A stretch of DNA of 64,000 bases from Moringa oleifera. Taxonomy: Eukaryota; Streptophyta; Magnoliopsida; Brassicales; Moringaceae. A program made the position numbers and the translations under genes. The stretch's first letter is position 1, and each line of letters opens with the position of its first letter. Under the pieces are notes generated by a model. It saw nothing but the letters and a program-made list of their open reading frames with translations, searched no databases and was not told the origin of the DNA. The stretch is taken from contig JAJFZO010000191.1 of the NCBI GenBank assembly GCA_021397835.1, positions 1,803,001 to 1,867,000 of the forward strand, written 5' to 3'. This document shows, piece after piece, positions 56,883-64,000 of this stretch.

Positions 56883-57926
56883 ATGATGGATAGCCCGTTT
56901 TTCAGGAGCTATTGGGATACAAAAACTCGCCCTCTACACGGCCCGAGTACGAGAGGAATCCCGGTGCGGGATGTGAGAAAGACACAGCCCCCGAAGGTGG
57001 TGTCCATCCCGGTACGCTTTGTTGGGCCGGAACGAAGCAGGTCCGAGTTGGCGTTGAAGATCCAGAAAGTGTTCAGGGGCTTCCTCGTGAGGAAGAGCGT
57101 GAAGAAGATCATGGCGATAAGGAGGGACGTTGATGAGATTGAGAAGAAAATTGCGAAGGAAGAGACGGTTGAATTGATGGGAAAAGATTCAAAGGAGCGA
57201 CTGAGAGTGAATGAGATGTTAATGAGCCTGCTATTCAGACTGGATTCCGTTAGAGGAGTGGACTCTGGGGTTGGGGACTGCAGGAAAGCCGTGATCAAGA
57301 AGGTGATCGCGTTGCAGGAAGTGGTGGACGGCATTGTTGTGGACAATGAAGCCATAGCAGCTGATGACATGGATACTAGTGATGCTGTTCTCAATCAAGA
57401 AGTAGAAGTCAAAAACGGGGAGGAGGCTACAGCAGACGATGAGATGGATGATGATCAGACCCAAACTGTGGCAGCCCTGGGTAATGCACGTGGAATCGAT
57501 GATAATAATTACAAATCTAATGAGGTTTCTGTTCATCAAAATTCTGGATCCCAAGATCATGAGGGGTGCATGGTTAATCGTGGTGAATGTAATTATGAGG
57601 TACCTGAAGCTGTGCAAGGAACAGAGAATTTACCTGTTCCAGAGCACTCTGTCAAGGCGACAGGCGAAAATCAGAGCAATGATGGGGATGGTATTGAAAA
57701 AGATGAGGACATTTTCGAAAATCATGAAGAAGGTGCATTTGCCCAAGAAAATTGGGAGACTAGTGAGCGGAAGACTAAGTCAGATTCATCGGTGAATCGT
57801 CAAAGTTTGGTGGAAGTAAGTGAAGGAGATGACAGGGTAAAGGAAGAAGAGATGAATGGCTGTGCTGGAGGGAACAAGAACCAAAGGAGCAAGAAGCTTT
57901 TTAGAGAGGATAATGGAGGACAATGA
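56883..57926 (+). CDS. IQ-motif BAG-domain co-chaperone regulator, frame broken near the 3' end
   Basis: The frame as written encodes 347 residues. An IQ calmodulin-binding motif (ALKIQKVFRGFLVRK, residues 57-71) is followed directly by a BAG domain (about 74-152: KKIMAIRRDVDEIEKKIAKE, then the helix ending VIKKVIALQEVVDGIV). IQ next to BAG is the plant BAG5/6/7 arrangement. BAG domains bind the Hsp70/Hsc70 ATPase domain, and the IQ motif binds calmodulin. The rest is acidic and low-complexity. The frame ends at TGA 57924-57926 just after SKKLFREDNGGQ. A T5 run at 57898-57902 appears to contain one extra base: removing one T would continue SKKL into the coiled-coil tail found in the next frame to 58125. 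This is either a real truncating mutation or a sequencing error. Confidence 0.88.
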   Translation: MMDSPFFRSYWDTKTRPLHGPSTRGIPVRDVRKTQPPKVVSIPVRFVGPERSRSELALKIQKVFRGFLVRKSVKKIMAIRRDVDEIEKKIAKEETVELMGKDSKERLRVNEMLMSLLFRLDSVRGVDSGVGDCRKAVIKKVIALQEVVDGIVVDNEAIAADDMDTSDAVLNQEVEVKNGEEATADDEMDDDQTQTVAALGNARGIDDNNYKSNEVSVHQNSGSQDHEGCMVNRGECNYEVPEAVQGTENLPVPEHSVKATGENQSNDGDGIEKDEDIFENHEEGAFAQENWETSERKTKSDSSVNRQSLVEVSEGDDRVKEEEMNGCAGGNKNQRSKKLFREDNGGQ

Positions 57927-58125
57927 GAAGATGATGCGTTTTATGTGGGAATTGTTGGAGAAGAATCAGATGCAGACTCAGTTGTTAAGTTCACTGTCAC
58001 AGAGGGTTGAGCAGTTGGAGAAGGCTTTCCTTTCTGAGAAGTTAAGGAAAAAGAAGAAGAGACAAGCTGCTAGCACTGTAGTTACTCCCGAAAAGTTGCC
58101 AGATTTAAGGAAATTGGGGGAGTAA
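57903..58125 (+). other. Out-of-frame C-terminal coiled-coil tail of the BAG gene
   Basis: In the +1 frame relative to the BAG CDS, an open stretch encodes RIMEDNEKMMRFMWELLEKN, then LLSSLSQRVEQLEKAFLSEK and a Lys-rich end, stopping at TAA 58123-58125. The heptad-like wording is typical of the C-terminus of large plant BAG proteins and is too good for a chance frame. It has no start codon of its own in a natural position; ATG 57856 lies inside the upstream CDS in another frame. Confidence 0.8.
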
Positions 58126-61100
58126 TAGAGAGTTAATATTCTGGCTGATTGTGCAAAGATTTTTGTTCTGAGTTTATCATGATCTTTAAAATCTGTTGTT
58201 GAAGTTTTTGAAACTTTTCTCTTTTCATGGGGGAAAGGATAGGAACGCTCAAGCTTTTTTGGTTTTTTTTGATAAACAATCAAATTTTATTCATCCAAGT
58301 CTGCACATGTACATTTACGAGCAGCAGTATATTAACTCTATTTTTCTATATTTTATACAGTGTGTCAATCAAAGAAGTCAAGCCTCTAATTATTATCTAA
58401 ACTTCTCTTTTGCACGATTAATTACTATATTTTTCATTCATATTAGATTGAAATCCCCTGCTCGCAAGATTCAGAAATTTCTTTAATTTCTTCAAATTTT
58501 TCTCTTGAAATGGAATATACATAAACATTTCAAGTTAAGGTCAATATTGTAATCAACTTTCGTGACTTTTGTAACTTCCATATAATTGCTAAACGAGACG
58601 CTTCGTTGAATTTTTCTTTTTGGTTCATATGTTTATCCCTGTACGTATTTTTTCTGGTTTTGTGCTAAACTCCTGCCTACACTTGTGGGCAACTGCTTCC
58701 AAGCCCCATGTCCCAACCCAGTCACGAAAAATGGGTCAGCCCGTAAATTTGAGAGATCCACCTTTAGAGGGTCGTGAAAACTTTCACAACGGTCTGATTA
58801 TCCAAATGGGTCGGGCCATTGGCACTATGGGCCAGAGGCTGGTTTAGACATTGTTGAGAACGTGCAACAGGATGCAGGACCGTTATTTTAACTGCAAGTG
58901 TGTTTTAATAGTAAATTAGATTTTTATCTGAATCCTTCCAGGCTTCAGCAAATTTTGGTGTTTATCTACCTCTTGAGTATTATGTGATTTTAATTGTATT
59001 TATTTAATTTTGCATATCAAAGTTATTATATGTATGATAATATTGAGGTGATCTCCATTAAAGCGGTAAAACGACAACTTAATGTTGAAAATCTCTTAAA
59101 TTTTCGTCAATGAGATGGCAAACATGCTTCTGCAATTTGGTGCAGCTTGGTATAACATTGTAGATGTATCAACTGTATTTTAAATTTTTTATATAATTAT
59201 TTTTTAAAAATTTTAAATTAAATATATTTTTGATCAATAACTTAATAAATATATTATATTATTAAAAAAATTATATCATTTAAAATATTTCATTCATATT
59301 ATTAAAAAATTAATATTTAATATATAATTTTATTTTATTTAAATTAATAAATATAATATTAATTAATAATATTATTTTATATAATATCAAAATTATGAAT
59401 TAAAATATATAAAAATTATAATTATTTTATTTTTTAAAATAAATTAATTAATATTTATAAATATTTTTATTAATAATTATTATTTATATTATCAAAATAA
59501 TATTATAACATCAATTTGCTGTAAATGAGTTAAACATGAAAAAAAATTAATGTTAGAATATTTTGAAAATATTTTTTTCAACACCTTGATGTTAAATTTG
59601 GTGTGTAAGATTGGAGATGGCTTTAAAAGTTCGTTATGATTGATTTAGATATTAAATTTATAAAATTATAATATTTTTTAGCATATTTAAATATTTGTAT
59701 TTGTTTAAAATTTTAAAACATATAAATATTAATAATTTTTATCATTGTTGTTTTAAATTTTAAATTTAGGAATGCTTATTTACAAATTTTAATTTTGAAT
59801 TTAAATTTTTGTATTTGAATTTTTTTATATTTTAAATTTATCTGTAATACATCATAATTAAAGAATTACAATGTTGATAATATCATGATATCTATAAAAT
59901 TTATTTTAAATATTTAAATTGATGCTAATATTGTTTTAATATTATAAATCTCAATATTTAAAACAATATCATTTAATATTAATTTTAAAAAATTTTATAA
60001 TGTGATTAAAAAAATTGTTTTTATTAATATATATAATCAAAATTGTTATTCAATTCTCAATAAAATGAGGAGAATAAATTTATGGTGTGTTTTTAATTTT
60101 AATTTTTTTATCAATTATAATTTTTTCTAGAGGAAATAATATTAATTTTAATTTTAATTTTATTAATTTATTAAAGAGTTAATTAAATTTTGAAAATCAT
60201 TATTTTAAATATTTTATTAATATTATTATATATAAATTTATCAATATGTATTTGATATGATAAACTCTCTTTGGTTGCAAAAGCTTATGATTAATTAAAG
60301 GTTTTACTTACTAATTTATAAAATATTTACTTAAAATATTAATTATTGATTAAGTATGAATAATTAAAAAATAAAATGATCTTATTGATATCATCCTTAA
60401 TATTTTAAGATCATTTGAATTTTTTTATTATTTCAAAATAAAATGAATAAAAAGTTAATTAAGTTTTTAAAAATAAAAATAATTTAAAAATTTGTAAAAT
60501 ATTATCTCTTCTAATTTTTAGCTTGAACTTAAAAATATTTTCAAATGAACTCTTATTGATGAGAAATAATTTAATAGATATTATTTAAAAATTTTGAAAT
60601 CGAGAGTATTTAAATTGAAGAGTTTTTATTATAAATTTTATTTAAAATTTATATAAATATAAATAAAATATTCAAACTATTACCATAAAATGAGTTTTTT
60701 AAGTATTAAAATTTGTTTACTATTAAATATTTAAAAATTTACAATAAATATGTGTTGAATAAAAAATTATTCAAAATCAATAAATTGATTTAAAATAGAG
60801 TATAAAATTTATTTGAGTAATTTTTTAAGACTTTGTAGCAATTAAACTATATTTGATTTTATTAAAATAATTTAAATTAAAGTTTAATTTGATAATTTTT
60901 AATTAATTAAAATTCATTTTGATACATTTTAAAATTTATGATAAAAATTAAGAGATAAAATATTTTTATAATTTTAAATAATATTTAGTTTTAAAAAATA
61001 AAATAAAATGTGTTAAAACTAATGAACAACAATGCAGAGTAAAATGTAAACGACATAATAAATTAACTGTCAATAACAAAATTTTAAATGAAATATGTCA

Positions 61101-61927
61101 TTAATAAAATAAAAATAATGTAAATTTAATTAATATAGATTAGCAAAATAAAGTACATAAAGCGGCAGCTATTTTTATTTATTTTTTGTTATAATCCTGT
61201 AATCAAGCTACTAAAGAGTATACATCAATTTTTAAGAGCATAGTATAAAATTAGAAGTCAGTCCAATAAAATAAAATGCATGATTTTAAATACTATTTCA
61301 TATTTATAAGGTCAACAAGTCAAGATCAAAAACTGATTTAAGAAATATTTACTATCTGAAACTTTATACTTTGGGACTTTATGATTGACATATAAAAAAC
61401 AATTAGGGTATAGGTGGACTGTTACTTCTCCGTGACTTTGTAAGACCCAGCAGTAACAGACGAAGTCCGAGTTTTTACGTGTATATTTTGGAGATTCATA
61501 AACTAAAAGGGAGCAGTATATATTATATATATATATATATGTATTTTTCCATAAGCAAGCTGCAATAATATTATTTGATTAGCTGATTTTGCTGTTCTGA
61601 CCACCCAAACCCTCCTTACCCTTTTCCTGCTCATCAGACCTTAACCTCTCTCTCTCTGGCTCGCTCTCTTTCGCTCTGCCATCAGTATTTCCATCGAAAC
61701 GTTTCGAGACTCCAAGGATCGTTGAAACTCCAGCAAAGCCCGCTATAGAAGCAGCTTTCTCTGTGAAAGACCCCAATCAGTGTCTGTTTGTTGCTCTGTT
61801 TCGATCTTCTCCTGTTTTCTCTTTCTCCCTTTCTCCCCTCTCTCTATCTCTGGCTCTCTTTTTTCTCTCTGGCTCTCTTTCTCTCTAGCCATATATCTGA
61901 AGTTGGTGATTTGTTGTGGACCGTCCG
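58126..61927. other. AT-rich spacer between BAG and EXA1
   Basis: BAG 3' UTR to about 58500, a short mixed-composition stretch to about 58900, then nearly pure A/T sequence from about 59170 to 61150 with no credible frame. An AT microsatellite occurs at 61517-61541. From 61600 the CT-rich promoter and leader of EXA1 begin (ctctctct runs at 61645-61660 and 61810-61890). The minus-strand frame at 61579-61776 lies inside this leader and I do not accept it. Confidence 0.6.
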
Positions 61928-64000
61928 ATGGCTGAAGGCAAGCTCGATCTGCCCGACGATCTCATCTCCTCCAAACCGTTCGATCACTCTAAAGGTACTT
62001 TCACACTTTCATGTTCTTACTTCATTTGTTTTATTTAATTTGACGCGTTTGATTTATCTGGAGTTATTGGCTTATCGATCTGGATTATCAAAGCATTCAG
62101 TAGACTTTCATTTTTTCCGCATGCTAAATTAAACAGTTTTTTACTTAGGGTTTTTAACCTCTGAGCTATTCTGGTATTAATTTTTTTTCTCTTTTTCTAA
62201 TTCTATAGTTTTGGTCTAACTGGAGCATCCTTTTTGTTTTTTTTTTCTTTTGAGGAGGGGGATTGGTCTCTAGCTCTCAGATTTAAGTTTTCTGATACAC
62301 TGTCTTTTCTATTTTCAAATAGGAGTATGATTAATGCTCAGTTTAGTTGCTGAAAGGAGGTTTAGGAAATGAAACCAGTATGCTTTTGCTGCTTATTTGA
62401 CATACATGTTTTGCTAAGTTTCAAGTTATAGCTCCTCCTTTCCTTTATTCCAATTTCTTATTTTAGAATCTTAAAGTATCAAAGACTGCAGTGTCCATGC
62501 AGCAGCTGGTAAATTTGTCATTCATTGTACCTTTAGTTAAGCAGCTGTTTTGCTTTTAGTGTATTGTTTAGTGAGGTTGCTTATATATACCTAGGTGAGT
62601 GAGAAACTAGGTAGGATTTTGAATGATTCTGATTTGTCCTAATGTGAGATCTGTTGACCTGGTATGCTAGGTAGGTTTAGGATGGGACTGTGTGGACCTA
62701 TCATTGTTTCAAATAGCAAGGTTTCCAGTTTTAATTCATCATAGCTAACCTTTTACTGTTTTGACTATTGTTGAATTTTTCTCTGTTTAAATTTTATTTC
62801 TGTGATGTTTACAAATCTTTGCTTATGCTTTTTTTTTTCCCCTTACGAGGTCACTGTTTACCTCTTTTTTTTTTTTTGGGGGGGGGGGGGGGTGGAGGGG
62901 GAGCACGGGGGGCTGGGTTTGGAAAGGGGCTCTCAAGGGTTTTATAGCTGATTTTGTTTTGGAAAAATCATCTAGGAGTTGAAGCTTCCCGATAAAATGA
63001 TTTTAGAAAGGTCTGTGTGGGGTTAGATGATGAGTCAAAAGGTCACTTAATGTTATTTGATTATGTAACCTTGGATAAGTTGAACAACTCTGGACATATA
63101 TATTTTTCTTGCCTTTTTTTTTTGGGAGGGGGAAGGGGGGGAAGGGGGTATTGGTTTGGTCTGCCTGTATGTAAGTGATTTTTTTTGTGTTCACGAATTA
63201 TTGCAGATCAAACAGCTCCAGAAAGCAGCATACCATTGTCTCCCCAGTGGCTCTATGCTAAACCAAGTGAGACTAAGCTGGTATGTTCTGAGTCCAGTAT
63301 TTGGGGATGATTTCTTGTTATTCCTTTTCATGTAAATATAGATCTGTTGTTGGTATTACTTATAGCCACCTCTGAAGTCATAACTTAATTGCAAATGTGT
63401 CGTATAACATGTTTTGCTCATCAAACTGGAGAGCTTCAAAAACTGTGTTTGAGATTCTGTCTCATTATCAGAAATCAGACACAATATGTTTATGTTTCTT
63501 TCCTTTTTCGATCGAGCTTCTACTTGTGTTTGATCCCAGTACTCTCTATCTTTATTGATCATTTGCTCGGATTCTTCTCACGTATGACAGGATATTCGTG
63601 TTCCAAATTCTGTTTCTCTTGGAAACTCCACCGATCCAAACCAGAAGGAGGCATGGCGCTTGGATGGTTCTGAGGACAAGAAGGATTGGAGGAAGATTGC
63701 AGCTGAAAGTGAAACAAGTCGCCGCTGGCGTGAAGAGGAAAGGGAAACTGGTTTACTTGGTGGTAGAAGAGAGCGCAGGAAAGTGGAGCGTCGTGTTGAC
63801 ACTGTTTCAATAAGAGAGACGAATGAGAGTAGACCTATGGCTTCTGATCGCTGGCATGATGGTAATATGCGTAATTCTGGGCATGAAACTCGGCGTGATA
63901 GCAAATGGTCATCTAGGTGGGGTCCTGAAGACAAGGAGAAGGAATGTCGTCCTGAGAAGAGGGCAGATGTGGAGAAGGAAAAGGAAGATGCTCACAGTGA
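61928..64000 (+). CDS. EXA1: EXA1 (GYF-domain protein, PSIG1/MUSE11 type), 5' part only
   Basis: Exons 61928-61994, 63207-63280 and 63591 to beyond 64000 join in frame. The product starts MAEGKLDLPDDLISSKPFDH and continues through SIPLSPQWLYAKPSETKL, DIRVPNSVSLGNSTDPNQKE, DKKDWRKIAAESETSRRWRE and ERETGLLGGRRERRKVERRV to SSRWGPEDKEKE. This opening is characteristic of plant EXA1, a large GYF-domain protein that binds eIF4E-family factors. It controls translation of some immune-receptor mRNAs and is a host factor for potexvirus accumulation in Arabidopsis. The GYF domain lies further downstream, outside the window. The extended pyrimidine-rich leader and a 1.2 kb first intron with G-rich tracts are notable. 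Confidence 0.93.
62878..62917 (+). other. G-quadruplex-prone tract in EXA1 intron 1, first
   Basis: A run of 13 T is followed by 15 G (62878-62892), then G5, G6 and G3 runs separated by short loops. On the sense strand this fits the G3+N1-7 quadruplex pattern. Homopolymer lengths in an assembly should be treated with caution. Confidence 0.7.
63124..63148 (+). other. G-quadruplex-prone tract in EXA1 intron 1, second
   Basis: G3-A-G5-AA-G7-AA-G5 follows a T9 run, about 60 bases before the intron 1 acceptor. Four G-tracts with one- or two-base loops on the sense strand make a strong predicted RNA quadruplex. Confidence 0.8.

Noticed and set aside
57816..57897. Intron explaining the BAG frame change
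   Set aside because: A good donor (gtaagt at 57816) exists, but the following bases are purine-rich, encode protein-like sequence, and lack a pyrimidine tract before any AG. A T-run indel explains the data more simply.
61579..61776. 65-codon minus-strand frame
   Set aside because: It lies in the CT-rich EXA1 leader, and the Glu/Arg-rich product reflects the pyrimidine tract.

Overview
This is nuclear DNA from a flowering plant, almost certainly a eudicot and perhaps a woody one. The evidence is split genes with GT/AG introns, very AT-rich spacers, and plant-only families (SWEET, PBS1-type kinase, EXO70, CC-type glutaredoxin, NAC, SAUR, plant BAG, EXA1). I cannot fix the species from the sequence alone. 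I found no prokaryotic, organellar or viral genes.

Layout. 0-7.7 kb: a six-exon SWEET sugar transporter (+) converges on a five-exon PBS1 orthologue (-), whose third intron carries a SINE-like insertion. 7.7-11.9 kb: AT-rich spacer. 11.9-14.0 kb: an intronless EXO70 exocyst subunit, probably clade C. 17.4-17.8 kb: a CC-type (ROXY) glutaredoxin. 19.7-20.6 kb: a two-exon secreted Ole e 1/proline-rich protein.

20.6-38.3 kb: a tandem array with units of about 5.5 kb. Each unit begins with a copy of the last bases and 3' flank of the Ole e 1-like gene and ends with a two-exon NAC gene. NAC copies 1 and 2 are intact. Copy 3 is a pseudogene. A fourth, truncated unit keeps only a NAC 5' remnant. A small minus-strand gene of unknown family (20990-21564) is intact in unit 1, collapsed to a short in-frame fusion in unit 2, and dead in unit 3. 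Units 2 and 3 also hold extra NAC exon relics. This array is the most unusual structure in the window.

38.3-64 kb: a SAUR gene with a 20-codon upstream ORF in its leader; a ten-exon metal-dependent amidohydrolase of the MTA/SAH-deaminase type; a nine-exon plastid-type double A/B-barrel (DABB) stress protein (-); a divergently arranged IQ+BAG co-chaperone gene with a textbook heat-shock element but a one-base frameshift near its 3' end; another AT-rich spacer; and the first three exons of EXA1 (GYF-domain protein), cut by the window edge.

The genes do not form a pathway. Several neighbours are stress- or immunity-related (PBS1, EXO70, ROXY, DABB protein, BAG, EXA1), but nothing in the sequence links them functionally. 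All exon coordinates were derived by hand from splice signals and reading-frame continuity.
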